The notes below the pieces were generated by a model. It ran no database searches and was not told the DNA's origin. It saw only the letters and a list, made by a program, of their open reading frames with translations. Made by a program: the position numbers and the translations under genes. From JAHJCW01 sp965369995 (GTDB taxonomy: Bacteria; Fidelibacterota; Marinisomatia; Marinisomatales; JAHJCW01): a DNA stretch of 64,000 nt. Shown piece after piece: positions 43,387 to 53,587 of this stretch. The stretch covers positions 1 through 64,000 of the forward strand of contig CBDURO010000007.1 in the NCBI GenBank assembly GCA_965369995.1, in the 5' to 3' direction. Positions within the stretch are counted from its first letter, which is position 1, and each line of letters opens with the position of its first letter.

Positions 43387-45903
43387 ATGTCTGAAAAACC
43401 ACTATTAATTGTTGAGTCGCCCTCGAAGGCCACAACAATATCCCGCCATCTTGGTGGAAAATACAACGTGATTGCAAGTGTTGGGCACGTGAAGGATTTG
43501 CCTAAAAACGTTCTTGGAATCAATATCGAAAACGATTTCGAAATAACTTTAGAAGTACTTCCAAACAAGAAAAATTTTATTAAAGAATTAAAATCGCTCG
43601 CAAAAAAAGCACCGAATATTATCTTGGCAATGGATCCCGATAGAGAAGGTGAAGCGATTGCTGCGCATATTGCAAGCGAAATTCCGAGTGAAAAAATTGA
43701 ACGCGTTCTATTCACTGAAATTACTAAAGCAGGTATACAAGAAGGTATTAAAACGCGTCATCCAATTGATGATAAATTAGTTGACGCCCAAGTTACTAGA
43801 CGTATAATTGACCGCCTTGTTGGTTACAAAATTTCGCCGATTTTATGGGCAACATTACAGCACAATATGAAATTTGTAACAACTACTTTATCAGCCGGAA
43901 GAGTGCAATCTGCTACTGTCAAAATCTTGATTGACCGTGAACGTGAACGAGCCACTTTTAAAGATGCCACATTTTACAATTTAAAAGCACTTTTATTAAA
44001 TAGGGGCAAAAACGAGTTCACAGCTTCGCTCTACAAATTAAATGAACAAAGGTTAGCAACATCTAAAGATTTTGACAAAAAGACCGGTAAAGTAATAAAT
44101 AAGAATGTTATTGCTCTAAGCGAATCACAAGCAAATACCTTAAAGACAGAATTAGACGTTGGTACTTGGGACGTTGCTGACATTAAAGAAAAACCAATAA
44201 CTTCAAATCCTCGTCCCCCATTTACTACATCCACTCTTCAGCAAGAAGCCGGCCGCAAATTGCGATTTACAGCAAGACGGACAATGAGTGTAGCGCAAAA
44301 ATTATATGAGCATGGTTTCATTACCTATATGCGTACGGACTCAATACATTTATCATTCGAAGCAATTAACTCCGCCCGTCAGGAAATCCAACATCGTTTT
44401 GGGAGTGAATATCTACCAGAAAAACCAAGACAGTATTCAACTAAAGTCAAAAATGCTCAGGAAGCTCACGAAGCTATCAGACCTGCCGGAACAAGAATTA
44501 AAGCAACCACAGAGGTAGAAAGCAAACTAGATAAAGATGCTGTCCGCTTGTATGAATTAATTTACAAGCGCACACTGGCTTGCCAAATGAAATCGGCAAA
44601 ACTTAAAGAAACCACAGTCCTAATTAATAATCAAAAAGCTGTATTTCGTGCTAGCGGCAGAGTTATAATATTCCCGGGATATATGCGTGTATATGTAGTC
44701 GGCCGTGATGATCCGGATATAATTTTAGCTGATAAAGAAACTCTATTACCAAAATTGGAACTGAGAGAGAATCTTGATTTAAAGGAGTTAAATATTGTAG
44801 ATCAAACAACCAAACCGCCGGCACGCTTTACCGAAGCATCGTTGATACGAGAAATGGAAGCAAAGGGAATTGGTCGTCCATCAACTTATGCTGCAACAAT
44901 TGAAACAATTCTGCGCCGTGAATACGCCGAAAAGAAAACCGGTAGTTTAGTGCCAACTTACCTTGCAGTTGCCATCACTCAACTTTTAGAAAACCATTTC
45001 ACATCATTAGTAGACGCTAACTTTACCGCTGAAATGGAAGATGGTCTTGATGCGATAGCACGGGGCGAGCTAAAATCGTTACCTTTTATTAAAGAGTTCT
45101 ATTTTGGGGGGAATGAAACAATTGGTTTAGAGGCAATGCTCAAAGAAGAAGTTGATATTCGCAAAGCCTGCGCTATCGAAATAGACAAATCTACAGACGA
45201 ACCTATTATTGCCCGTATCGGTAATTTTGGTCCATATTTAGAACATAACGGAAATCGGAAATCCATACCACTCAGCGTACCACTTGGTGATTTGACTCCT
45301 GAGAAAGCAAAAGAAATATTGACTAAAGAAACAAACGATGTAAAAACACTCGGAAAAGATCCAAAAACCGGTAATGAAATTTATTTTAAAGAAGGTCAAT
45401 ATGGTCCTTATGTACAATTGGGCGACAGTAAAACACGCAAATCCATTCCAAAAGAATTTAATATTGATGACGTTAATCTAGAATTGGCAGTACGATTATT
45501 AGCGCTACCGCGCGAGGTTGGGAAACACCCTGAAACAGGTGAATTAATAACTGCTGATTACGGTCGTTATGGTTCTTATCTGCGTTGCGGTAAAAAAAAT
45601 GCCCGTATAGAACCACCACTTTCTCCATTGACTATCTCAGTTGATGAAGCGGTAGCAGCTTGCTCAAAAAAGAAAACCGGATCGCAAGAATTAAAGACTT
45701 TAGGCAAGCATACCAAAACCGGCGAAGAACTTATCATAAAAACCGGCTTTTACGGTCCTTACATCACTGATGGTAAAGTGAATGTTTCAATACCGAAAGG
45801 AAAGGATGTTGAATCAATTACGGTTGATGAAGCAGTAGAATTAATTGATAAAAAACGTGCCGCCGGACCATCAAAACGACGTCGAAAAAAAAAGAAGAAA
45901 TAA
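43387..45903 (+). CDS. topA: DNA topoisomerase I
   Basis: 838 residues. N-terminal TOPRIM (LLIVESPSKATTI, then AMDPDREGEAIAAHI), active-site Tyr314 in ITYMRTDS, and the segment PARFTEASLIREMEAKGIGRPSTYA. Instead of the C-terminal zinc ribbons of E. coli TopA it has repeated Toprim_Crpt-type modules (KTLGKDPKTGNEIYFKEG, VGKHPETGELITADYGRYG, KTLGKHTKTGEELI) and a lysine/arginine-rich tail. Such zinc-free tails occur in Bacteroidota and actinobacteria. Relaxes negative supercoils. Followed 5 nt later by glyS, so co-transcription is likely. Confidence 0.95.
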   Translation: MSEKPLLIVESPSKATTISRHLGGKYNVIASVGHVKDLPKNVLGINIENDFEITLEVLPNKKNFIKELKSLAKKAPNIILAMDPDREGEAIAAHIASEIPSEKIERVLFTEITKAGIQEGIKTRHPIDDKLVDAQVTRRIIDRLVGYKISPILWATLQHNMKFVTTTLSAGRVQSATVKILIDRERERATFKDATFYNLKALLLNRGKNEFTASLYKLNEQRLATSKDFDKKTGKVINKNVIALSESQANTLKTELDVGTWDVADIKEKPITSNPRPPFTTSTLQQEAGRKLRFTARRTMSVAQKLYEHGFITYMRTDSIHLSFEAINSARQEIQHRFGSEYLPEKPRQYSTKVKNAQEAHEAIRPAGTRIKATTEVESKLDKDAVRLYELIYKRTLACQMKSAKLKETTVLINNQKAVFRASGRVIIFPGYMRVYVVGRDDPDIILADKETLLPKLELRENLDLKELNIVDQTTKPPARFTEASLIREMEAKGIGRPSTYAATIETILRREYAEKKTGSLVPTYLAVAITQLLENHFTSLVDANFTAEMEDGLDAIARGELKSLPFIKEFYFGGNETIGLEAMLKEEVDIRKACAIEIDKSTDEPIIARIGNFGPYLEHNGNRKSIPLSVPLGDLTPEKAKEILTKETNDVKTLGKDPKTGNEIYFKEGQYGPYVQLGDSKTRKSIPKEFNIDDVNLELAVRLLALPREVGKHPETGELITADYGRYGSYLRCGKKNARIEPPLSPLTISVDEAVAACSKKKTGSQELKTLGKHTKTGEELIIKTGFYGPYITDGKVNVSIPKGKDVESITVDEAVELIDKKRAAGPSKRRRKKKKK

Positions 45904-45908
45904 TTATT

Positions 45909-47366
45909 ATGGATATTAAATCAATCGAAAAAATTGTATCGCTCTCAAAACGCCGCGGATTCATTTTCCAAAGTTCTGAAATATATGGCGGGCTTGCATC
46001 AACTTGGGACTATGGTCCGCTTGGTGTTGAAATGAAAAACAATATTAAAAATTTATGGTGGAAGGATATTGTTACATCACGACGTAATGTTGTCGGAATG
46101 GATGCGGCAATTTTAATGCATCCAAAAGTCTGGGAAGCAAGCGGACACGTAGAGAAATTCCACGATCCATTAGTAGATAATAAAAAAACAAAAAAACGAT
46201 ATCGCTTAGACCACTTACTATTACAACAAAAAGACACAGTCCTTGACACACTCTTAACGTTTTGTACTGGTACGGATATCCAATTTAAAGATAAGTCTGA
46301 GAAATTATCTTTTATTACGAGTACTCTAACCAAAATGAATCTAAAAGAATTCGTTTTAACAAAGTCAGAGGTTATAGATCCATATAGTGGGAATGTTGGT
46401 GATTGGACAAACCCCAGACAATTCAATCTAATGTTTAAAACATCCTTTGGAGCATTAGCAGAATCCGGTGATGAAACTTATCTGCGCCCGGAAACAGCAC
46501 AAGGAATTTTTGTTAATTTTAGTAATGTAGTTACAACAGCACGTCAAAAACTGCCTTTTGGCATCGCACAACTCGGTAAAGCATTTCGAAACGAAATCAC
46601 TACCGGTAATTTCTTGTTCCGTACTCGTGAATTTGAACAAATGGAATTGGAATATTTCATTTATCCGCAAGATGCGAAAGAACAGTTGGAATATTGGTCA
46701 AAAGAGCGCTTGAACTGGTATAAAAAACTCGGTGTTAGAGAAAACAAATTAAGATTACGTCCACATGATAAAGACGAATTAGCACATTATTGTACCGCAT
46801 GTTACGATATTGAATATGAATTCCCATTTGGCTGGTCGGAACTGGAAGGAATTGCTGACCGCGGCACTTATGATTTGGATCAGCATAACAAACACGCTAA
46901 AAAAAAGCAATCTTATTTCGATCAAGAAAATAACAACCACATTGTACCCGCTGTAATAGAAGCTTCAGGCGGAGTTGACCGCGCTTTTTTAACTTGTTTG
47001 GTTGATGCATATCGTGAAGAAGAAGTGAACAGCGAACAGCGCATCGTACTTAAACTTTCACCTAAAATAGCTCCAATAACTTGCGCAGTTTTTCCGTTAG
47101 TTAATAAAAATGGTTTACCTGAAATATCAGAGAAAATTTTTACTGAAATTCAAACTGAATTCAGCGCATTTTTCGATCAGGGTGGATCGATTGGTCGGCG
47201 TTATCGGCGACAAGATGAAGCAGGTACACCTTTTGGTATAACAATCGATCACCAAACCTTAGAGGATAATACCGTAACGCTTCGTGACCGCGATACAATG
47301 AAACAAATTCGTGTTTCAGCGGATAAAGTACTGGATGAGCTGAAGATAAAACTCCAAAACGTTTAA
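45909..47366 (+). CDS. glyS: Glycyl-tRNA synthetase, dimeric class II type
   Basis: 485 residues, the alpha2 (eukaryote/Thermus-like) form, not the alpha/beta form of E. coli. Start MDIKSIEKIVSLSKRRGFIF with SSEIYGGLASTWDYGPLG; motif 2 GKAFRNEITTGNFLFRTREFEQME; C-terminal anticodon-binding domain with GGSIGRRYRRQDEAGTPF. Charges tRNA-Gly. 5 nt after topA and 38 nt before ggt. Confidence 0.95.
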   Translation: MDIKSIEKIVSLSKRRGFIFQSSEIYGGLASTWDYGPLGVEMKNNIKNLWWKDIVTSRRNVVGMDAAILMHPKVWEASGHVEKFHDPLVDNKKTKKRYRLDHLLLQQKDTVLDTLLTFCTGTDIQFKDKSEKLSFITSTLTKMNLKEFVLTKSEVIDPYSGNVGDWTNPRQFNLMFKTSFGALAESGDETYLRPETAQGIFVNFSNVVTTARQKLPFGIAQLGKAFRNEITTGNFLFRTREFEQMELEYFIYPQDAKEQLEYWSKERLNWYKKLGVRENKLRLRPHDKDELAHYCTACYDIEYEFPFGWSELEGIADRGTYDLDQHNKHAKKKQSYFDQENNNHIVPAVIEASGGVDRAFLTCLVDAYREEEVNSEQRIVLKLSPKIAPITCAVFPLVNKNGLPEISEKIFTEIQTEFSAFFDQGGSIGRRYRRQDEAGTPFGITIDHQTLEDNTVTLRDRDTMKQIRVSADKVLDELKIKLQNV

Positions 47367-47404
47367 TTATTTGCTGTCATTTCCAATTCACAGTTTTAAA
47401 TAAA

Positions 47405-49099
47405 ATGAAAAAATATCTCGGATTATTTCTATTTTCATTTTTACTAATTTCGTTTATTAATGCGCAAAAAACTCCTAAAGCTTCAAAAAACGGAATGGTG
47501 GTTTCTGCTTCGCAATTAGCATCACAAGTTGGTATCGACATAATGAAATCAGGTGGGAACGCTATTGATGCTGCAGTAGCTACTGGATTTGCGTTAGCGG
47601 TTACTTTTCCACAGGCAGGAAACATCGGCGGTGGCGGATTTCTAGTTACACATTTAGCTGATGGAAGAAACATCACAATTGATTTCCGTGAAACTGCTCC
47701 ATTAGCCGCTCACCGCGATATGTATTTAGACGAGAACAGTGAAGTAATTAAGGATATGTCTCTAAGGTCGCATCGTGCAGTTAGTGTTCCCGGTTCGGTT
47801 GCCGGATTGCTCACGGCTTGGCGCTATTACGGTTCGGGAAACATTTCACTGAAGCAATTGCTGAAACCGGTAATCAAAATTGCAAAAGATGGCTTCCAAA
47901 TTTCCCAACGATTTGCTAATAGTTTGAATAATTCACGAAATCTCTTTCAAAAAAATGATGGCGCCAGAAAAGTATTTATTCGTTCTGATGGAAAACCTTG
48001 GCAAACAGATGATTTATTAATACAGAAAGATTTAGCAAAAACTTTACAACGAATTGCCAAATATGAACTAGATGGATTTTACAACGGTAAAACAGCAGAA
48101 TTAATCGTTAAAGAAATGAAAGAAGGTAATGGTCTAATAACATTAAAAGATTTAAAATCATATTGTCCAAAGTTACGCACTCCAATAATCGGTACTTATG
48201 AGAATTATAATATTCTTTCAATGGGACCGCCAAGTTCAGGCGGCATTCTTTTAATCCAAATGCTTAATATGTTGGAGTATTTTGCACTTGATTCAATAAA
48301 ATTCAACTCAGCTGATTATATTCATTTATTAACCGAAATTGAACGGCGGGCTTATGCCGATCGTGCTGAACATTTAGGAGATAGCGATTATTGGGAAGTA
48401 CCTATTGAAATGCTTACCTCAAAAGATTATGCTTATGAAAGAATTAGGAATATTTCTATGCTTAAAGCATCGCAAAGTGCGGAAGTCTTTGCGGGTAATC
48501 CAACAGCTTATGAAAGTAAAGAAACCACACATTATTCAGTAATTGATAAGGATGGCAATGCTGTTAGCGTTACAACTACTTTGAATACAGGTTTTGGATC
48601 GGGGATTTTAGTCGAAGGTACTGGCTTCTTCTTGAATAATGAAATGGATGATTTTTCCGCAAAACCAGGCACCCCTAATATTTTTGGATTAGTTGGTAAT
48701 AAAGCCAATGCCATTTTTCCTTATAAACGTCCGCTAAGTTCAATGACACCGACAATTGTTCTTAAAGATGATAAACCATTTATCATAATTGGTTCACCGG
48801 GTGGTCCAACAATCATAACCACTGTTTTACAGGTTATCCTCAATATTATTGAACATGATATGGATATTTCTGAAGCAATTGCCGCGCCACGCTTTCATTC
48901 ACAATGGCTACCGGATGTTATTGAGGTGGAACCTGAAACAATATCTGATTATGTACAAAAAGAATTAGAATCTCGAGGCCACAAAATTATACCATACAAG
49001 TGGGGATATATCGGTTCCGCAAATTGTATTTTAATCAATGAAGACGGGTATTATGGTGGTCCTGATCCACGATGGGAAAACTCCGCGATCGGTTACTGA
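47405..49099 (+). CDS. ggt: Gamma-glutamyltransferase
   Basis: 564 residues: signal peptide (1-19), then a Ntn-hydrolase precursor. The self-cleavage and nucleophile site is Thr374 in KETTHYSVIDKDG; GNIGGGGFLVTH and SSMTPTIVLKDDKPF, SPGGPTI are other family landmarks. Periplasmic enzyme that hydrolyses or transfers the gamma-glutamyl group of glutathione and related peptides. Stop codon is TGA, which matters for the UGA question elsewhere in the window. Its stop abuts that of the convergent GNAT gene with no gap. Confidence 0.92.
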   Translation: MKKYLGLFLFSFLLISFINAQKTPKASKNGMVVSASQLASQVGIDIMKSGGNAIDAAVATGFALAVTFPQAGNIGGGGFLVTHLADGRNITIDFRETAPLAAHRDMYLDENSEVIKDMSLRSHRAVSVPGSVAGLLTAWRYYGSGNISLKQLLKPVIKIAKDGFQISQRFANSLNNSRNLFQKNDGARKVFIRSDGKPWQTDDLLIQKDLAKTLQRIAKYELDGFYNGKTAELIVKEMKEGNGLITLKDLKSYCPKLRTPIIGTYENYNILSMGPPSSGGILLIQMLNMLEYFALDSIKFNSADYIHLLTEIERRAYADRAEHLGDSDYWEVPIEMLTSKDYAYERIRNISMLKASQSAEVFAGNPTAYESKETTHYSVIDKDGNAVSVTTTLNTGFGSGILVEGTGFFLNNEMDDFSAKPGTPNIFGLVGNKANAIFPYKRPLSSMTPTIVLKDDKPFIIIGSPGGPTIITTVLQVILNIIEHDMDISEAIAAPRFHSQWLPDVIEVEPETISDYVQKELESRGHKIIPYKWGYIGSANCILINEDGYYGGPDPRWENSAIGY

Positions 49100-49525
49100 T
49101 TATTCATCAGATATTAGACGCTTTCCAAGATTTACTACTTCATCCTGAAGATAGCCCAATCTTCGATAAAACTTAATCACACCGTCATTTGCATTCCGTA
49201 TTTGAACTTGTAGTTTCGGACATCCTAATTTTAATAAACGGCGTTCGGCTTTTTCCATTATTTGTTTACCAATTCCTTGTCGTTGAAATTTAGGTTTAAC
49301 AGCTAAATAATTTACCCATCCACGATGGCCTTCATATCCTACCATCGCAGTTGCGATAATTTCATCATTTACCAATCCGATAAGGAATAATTCTGGTTGC
49401 ACGGTTTGCTTGCGCTCAATATCCAGTTGTGGATTATTCCAAGGCACAACAAGTCCACACTCTTCCCATAATTGGATAACATCCTCTTTATCGGATTCGC
49501 GATAGCTTCTAAATTGAAAATTCAT
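49100..49525 (-). CDS. GNAT-family acetyltransferase (YpeA-like)
   Basis: 141 residues. N-terminal FRSYRESDKEDVIQLWEECGL and the acetyl-CoA-binding motif A VKPKFQRQGIGKQIMEKAE (Q/RxxGxG/A) with QVQIRNANDGVIKFYRRLGY match the small GNAT group represented by YpeA. Acceptor unknown. Last gene of the five-gene minus operon that starts with the purine nucleoside phosphorylase; 5 nt after the uridine-kinase-like gene. Confidence 0.85.
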   Translation of the reverse strand: MNFQFRSYRESDKEDVIQLWEECGLVVPWNNPQLDIERKQTVQPELFLIGLVNDEIIATAMVGYEGHRGWVNYLAVKPKFQRQGIGKQIMEKAERRLLKLGCPKLQVQIRNANDGVIKFYRRLGYLQDEVVNLGKRLISDE

Positions 49526-49530
49526 TCTTG

Positions 49531-50994
49531 CTAATAGTGAAAATCACTATTGCCTATATACTCACGCAAAAGCGATGTCCCGGGTACATATTTCTCATTC
49601 AGATTTGCAAAAAATGATAAAAATAAATCCAAACGTTCAGCTAATCGTTTAATGCTGTCATCCCCTTTTACTTTTTGCAATAGTGGACGAGCATACTTAG
49701 CTAAAACCGGCAATTCATAAACAAGCGAAGAATTAAATATTAAATTTGCTTCTTCACTATATGGAAATATATTTTTCTCTTCTCCCAATCGAACCGATGT
49801 CCATCGCTCTAATGTTTTTTCAGGAGAATAACCACGAAATTTATTATCGCGTACTAATCTTCGAAGTAAGCGGTTATCCGATGTTGAAATTCTGTGATTA
49901 GCATCTATGTTCATTTGTGTAATAGCGCTAATGTATAACTTTTCAACTCGATCTTTACCAAAATTTTCCGTCAGTTTAGGATTAAGTCCGTGGATCCCTT
50001 CGACAATTACAAAGTCCCAATCTCCAAGTTCTAATTTTTTATCGGTATCTTTACCAATCCCTAAATCAAAATTAAAATGTCTTTCAGGTATAGCCTTACC
50101 GTCAAGTAATGCATTTAACCGGTCAATTAACAGAGCAACATCGAGTCCATCAATTGATTCAAAATCTTTTTTACCATCATCTCCAATTGGTAATAATTTG
50201 CGGTCTATAAAGTAATCATCCATGGAAATTGTCTGTGAGCGAAACCCATTTACCCTTAATTGTATCTTTAATCGTTTGCTAAAAGTGGTTTTCCCGGCAG
50301 AAGATGGTCCTGCTATTGTTATGACACGTTTTTCCGGAAATCCCGCTACTATTTCATCAGCAATATCACTGATCTTTTTTTCATGAAGACCTTCAGCAAC
50401 CCAAATTAATTCTTTGATTTCGCCGTTATCAATGGAATCATTCAAATCACCAATTGTTGAAATCCCTAATATCTCACTCCATTTCTGATGTTCTTCCATT
50501 GTAGCAAATAACTTTGGCTGATCATGAAAAGGAGCAACGTCATCAGGATGTAGAATTGTAGCAAATCTTAGTAGAAATCCGTCATTATATTTTTTTAATT
50601 CAAATTTTTCTAATTGGGATTTATTACTTATTAGCGGTTCAATCATATAATCCCAATATTTTCCATTAAATTTTGCTATCGGTATTTGATCACTTTCCCA
50701 TCGCTTTGCGATCACTAATTTACTATGTGAATTAAATTTATACAGTTTTTCGATAAATTTTTGTTTGGGCCACAATTTAAAAGTTATTGGTTCATCACTT
50801 TTTATCCATTCTCGCATTAAGTTTTCTAATTTTTGTAATTCCGCAGCTGAAATTGGGTCAAAATTGACATCATGACAAAAGAAGCTGTTACCAAAAGAAT
50901 GCTCAATAACCAATAATCTATCAGGAAAAACTTTCTTAAAAGCACCGGAGAGGAAGAACGCTTGAGTAGCGTGCACCGAAGATAAGATTGCCAT
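49531..50994 (-). CDS. Uridine kinase-like nucleoside kinase with N-terminal extension
   Basis: 487 residues. The P-loop is GPSSAGKTTFSKRL (about 229-242), followed by QTISMDDYF and a DFVIVEGIHGLN segment, as in the uridine kinase/phosphoribulokinase family. The first 200 residues resemble the threonyl-tRNA-synthetase second-domain-like module (FHDQPKLFATMEEHQKW region) found in a class of large bacterial nucleoside kinases. Likely phosphorylates a nucleoside with a nucleotide donor. Located in an operon with purine nucleoside phosphorylase, which fits nucleoside salvage. Confidence 0.8.
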   Translation of the reverse strand: MAILSSVHATQAFFLSGAFKKVFPDRLLVIEHSFGNSFFCHDVNFDPISAAELQKLENLMREWIKSDEPITFKLWPKQKFIEKLYKFNSHSKLVIAKRWESDQIPIAKFNGKYWDYMIEPLISNKSQLEKFELKKYNDGFLLRFATILHPDDVAPFHDQPKLFATMEEHQKWSEILGISTIGDLNDSIDNGEIKELIWVAEGLHEKKISDIADEIVAGFPEKRVITIAGPSSAGKTTFSKRLKIQLRVNGFRSQTISMDDYFIDRKLLPIGDDGKKDFESIDGLDVALLIDRLNALLDGKAIPERHFNFDLGIGKDTDKKLELGDWDFVIVEGIHGLNPKLTENFGKDRVEKLYISAITQMNIDANHRISTSDNRLLRRLVRDNKFRGYSPEKTLERWTSVRLGEEKNIFPYSEEANLIFNSSLVYELPVLAKYARPLLQKVKGDDSIKRLAERLDLFLSFFANLNEKYVPGTSLLREYIGNSDFHY

Positions 50995-50999
50995 ATTAT

Positions 51000-51422
51000 T
51001 TATTCACCTATAATTTTGACAAGTACGCGTTTTTTTCTGCGCCCATCAAATTCACCATAGAATATTTGTTCCCAAGTTCCAAAATGCAACCTTCCATCTG
51101 TTACCGCGATGACAACTTCGCGTCCCATAATCTGTCTCTTGTGATGTGCATCACCATTGTCTTCGCCGGTGCGATTATGGTCGTACTGATCAATCGGTGC
51201 ATGTGGCGCTAGTTTTTCCAACCACCTCTTATAATCACGATGTAATCCCGATTCATCATCATTAATGAAAACAGATGCAGTAATATGCATAGCATTTACT
51301 AAACACAGTCCTTCTTGGATACCACTTTCTAATAGTGCTTCCTCTACCTGTGTAGTTATATTTACAAAATCCATCCGTTCCGAAATATTAAAATAAAGTT
51401 CCTTGTAATGTGATTTCATCAT
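51000..51422 (-). CDS. YjbQ/UPF0047 family protein
   Basis: 140 residues, typical length. Conserved segments HITASVFINDDESGLHRD, YDHNRTGEDNGDAHHKRQ and GRLHFGTWEQIFYGEFDG carry the histidines and acids of the family's metal-binding pocket. Members have been reported to show weak thiamine-phosphate synthase activity, but the true role is unsettled. Sits between the M20 peptidase (12-nt gap) and the nucleoside kinase (5-nt gap). Confidence 0.9.
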   Translation of the reverse strand: MMKSHYKELYFNISERMDFVNITTQVEEALLESGIQEGLCLVNAMHITASVFINDDESGLHRDYKRWLEKLAPHAPIDQYDHNRTGEDNGDAHHKRQIMGREVVIAVTDGRLHFGTWEQIFYGEFDGRRKKRVLVKIIGE

Positions 51423-51434
51423 TTACTCCAAATA

Positions 51435-52604
51435 TCAATTTAATTTATCAAATATTAATTGTACAAACATAGATGTACCAATTAAAAGAGCTCGTTCATC
51501 AATATCAAAATGCGAACAATGGTGCGGTACGGACATTAGTTCTTTATCAAACGGAGCGGAACCGATAAAGAAAAAACAACCGGGTATCTTTTGTAAATAA
51601 TAACTGAAATCCTCGGCCCCCATAGTAAGATATGGCTCCACAGTTCCATCTCCAACAATTTTGCGAGCAACTTTCTGAACCATTTTAGTTGATTCTTTAT
51701 CATTAATTGTCGGCGGATATCCATCCTGATAATCCATTTCTATTGTTGCACTACTGGCTTTGGCGACTCCATCAATAACTTCTTGCATACGGGTTTTTAC
51801 CATTAGTCGGTTTTTTTCTGTCATAGCCCGGACTGTTCCACGCAACTTAACTTCATCAGCTATAATATTAAAACCATGTCCACCTTCTATTTTTCCAACT
51901 GTAATCACAGTACTTTCTAGTGGGTCGGTGCTGCGGCTAACAATAGTCTGTAAATTCATTATTAAATTTGATGCGACTACAATTGCATCTACCGTGCCTT
52001 GCGGTGCTGCTCCATGTCCACCAATACCTTTAACTGTAATATCAAAGATGTCTGCTGCTGCCATAACAGCTCCTGACTTAACACCGATTTCTCTATACGG
52101 TTGGTAGTTCCATAAGTGCATACCATATATTTCATCAACACCATCCAAGCATCCATCTGCAATCATATAACGTGCACCGCCTTTTCCTTCTTCAGCAGGT
52201 TGGAAAATAAATCTAATATCTCCTTTAAACAAATCTCGCTTTTGCGATAATATTTTAGCTGCCCCCAATAACATTGCCATGTGTCCATCATGACCACAGG
52301 CATGCATAGCACCATTGTTCTGAGATTTATAGGAAACATCACTGGTTTCTTGAACAGGTAAAGCATCCATATCTGCCCGCAACGCGATGATTTTTCCGTC
52401 TTTTTTACTATATATATCTCCAATTACACCTGTTTTACCAACACCGGTTCTTATCTCAATTCCATAGGATTTTAATTTCTCTGCAATTACTTTTGCTGTA
52501 CGTTGCTCCTTAAATCCAAGCTCAGGATGCTTGTGGAATTCCCTTCTATTGGTAATAATCTCACCTTTAATTGCAGTCACTTCAGGTAAAATTTTAACAC
52601 TCAT
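51435..52604 (-). CDS. M20-family amidohydrolase (N-acyl-amino acid type)
   Basis: 389 residues. Metal-site motifs ALRADMDALPVQE and HACGHDGHMAMLLGAA, PAEEGKGGARYMI, and TMGAEDFSYYL near the C-terminus place it with bacterial N-acyl-L-amino-acid/hippurate amidohydrolases. No signal peptide, so cytoplasmic. Cleaves an acyl group from an amino acid or indole conjugate; substrate not predictable. Start overlaps the stop of the purine nucleoside phosphorylase by 4 nt. Confidence 0.88.
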   Translation of the reverse strand: MSVKILPEVTAIKGEIITNRREFHKHPELGFKEQRTAKVIAEKLKSYGIEIRTGVGKTGVIGDIYSKKDGKIIALRADMDALPVQETSDVSYKSQNNGAMHACGHDGHMAMLLGAAKILSQKRDLFKGDIRFIFQPAEEGKGGARYMIADGCLDGVDEIYGMHLWNYQPYREIGVKSGAVMAAADIFDITVKGIGGHGAAPQGTVDAIVVASNLIMNLQTIVSRSTDPLESTVITVGKIEGGHGFNIIADEVKLRGTVRAMTEKNRLMVKTRMQEVIDGVAKASSATIEMDYQDGYPPTINDKESTKMVQKVARKIVGDGTVEPYLTMGAEDFSYYLQKIPGCFFFIGSAPFDKELMSVPHHCSHFDIDERALLIGTSMFVQLIFDKLN

Positions 52605-53395
52605 AAAAGTTCACCAATATTTTCGATAGTTGCGCCAATCAGTTCAGCAAAATCATCTTTTGTGCGATTAGCTGTTTCAATTACTTCACTGTGTGTTAAC
52701 GGTTGGTCAATAATTCCTGCGGCATAATTTGTGATTGTAGAAATCCCAATTGCTTCAATTCCAAGCTGTTCGGCTGCTTGTAATTCCGGGACTGTACTCA
52801 TGCCAACCGCATCACCGCCTAAATTTCGAATAAATTCAATCTCAGCAGGCGTCTCATAGGCAGGGCCTTGAGTCCAGCAATATATTCCATTTTCAAGTTT
52901 AACATTTACTCTATTACTAGCTTCTTCCGCGCAACCCAATAATTTTGATGATATGTCATCAACAATTTGTGGTGTAGATAAATTTTCTCTAAACGTACAA
53001 TCCATATAACCACTAATCACCATAAGTATGCCAGGAGGCATACTTTTTCTAACAGAACCGGCAGCATTCGTGATTATGATATACTTAACGCCAAGTTTAT
53101 GAAACAATTGAATAGGCAATGTTACAGTCTCGATATTATGACCTTCGTAATAATGAAATCGTCCCTTGGCGGCTATTAAAGGAACACTTTTATAATTCCC
53201 AATTGCAAATTCACCGGTATGACCTTCAACAGTAGGTTGCGGATAATTAGGGATTGCATGGTATGAGATTACTACCGGTGTTTGTATTTGTTCAGTAAAA
53301 CTTCCAAGCCCTGAACCTAAAACAATTGCCACTCCATGCGTAAATCCGGAACAGCTTCCAACATAATCAGCTATGTTTGATACGGAGTATTTCAT
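52601..53395 (-). CDS. Purine nucleoside phosphorylase, trimeric type
   Basis: 264 residues. Motifs IVLGSGLGSFTEQI, GRFHYYEGHNIETVTLPI, TNAAGSVRKSMPPG, AYETPAEIEF and VGMSTVPE define the trimeric PNP/MTAP group acting on guanosine and inosine. Splits the nucleoside with phosphate to free base and ribose 1-phosphate. First gene of a five-gene minus operon. The 190 nt upstream toward rlmN hold no gene, only AT-rich sequence with AAACGT-type direct repeats. Confidence 0.9.
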   Translation of the reverse strand: MKYSVSNIADYVGSCSGFTHGVAIVLGSGLGSFTEQIQTPVVISYHAIPNYPQPTVEGHTGEFAIGNYKSVPLIAAKGRFHYYEGHNIETVTLPIQLFHKLGVKYIIITNAAGSVRKSMPPGILMVISGYMDCTFRENLSTPQIVDDISSKLLGCAEEASNRVNVKLENGIYCWTQGPAYETPAEIEFIRNLGGDAVGMSTVPELQAAEQLGIEAIGISTITNYAAGIIDQPLTHSEVIETANRTKDDFAELIGATIENIGELL

Positions 53396-53587
53396 TTTAT
53401 ATTGAACTTAGAATACAAATTAACGATTGGTAAATTTAGGTCGTTAAATATGAAACGTAAAACGTGAATCATGATGCGTGAAAACATTAATTCTTTAATT
53501 TATTAATTCTTTCATTGTTTTTAACCCTTTCCCCCTCTTTATCTCTTGCTCCACGCTTTTTGCTTTCTGATTTCAGATTGCAGATTT

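Noticed and set aside
53396..53587. Non-coding RNA or small gene in the gap between purine phosphorylase and rlmN
   Set aside because: Only AT-rich sequence with loose AAACGTGAA-type repeats; no stable fold, frame or ribosome-binding site was recognised.
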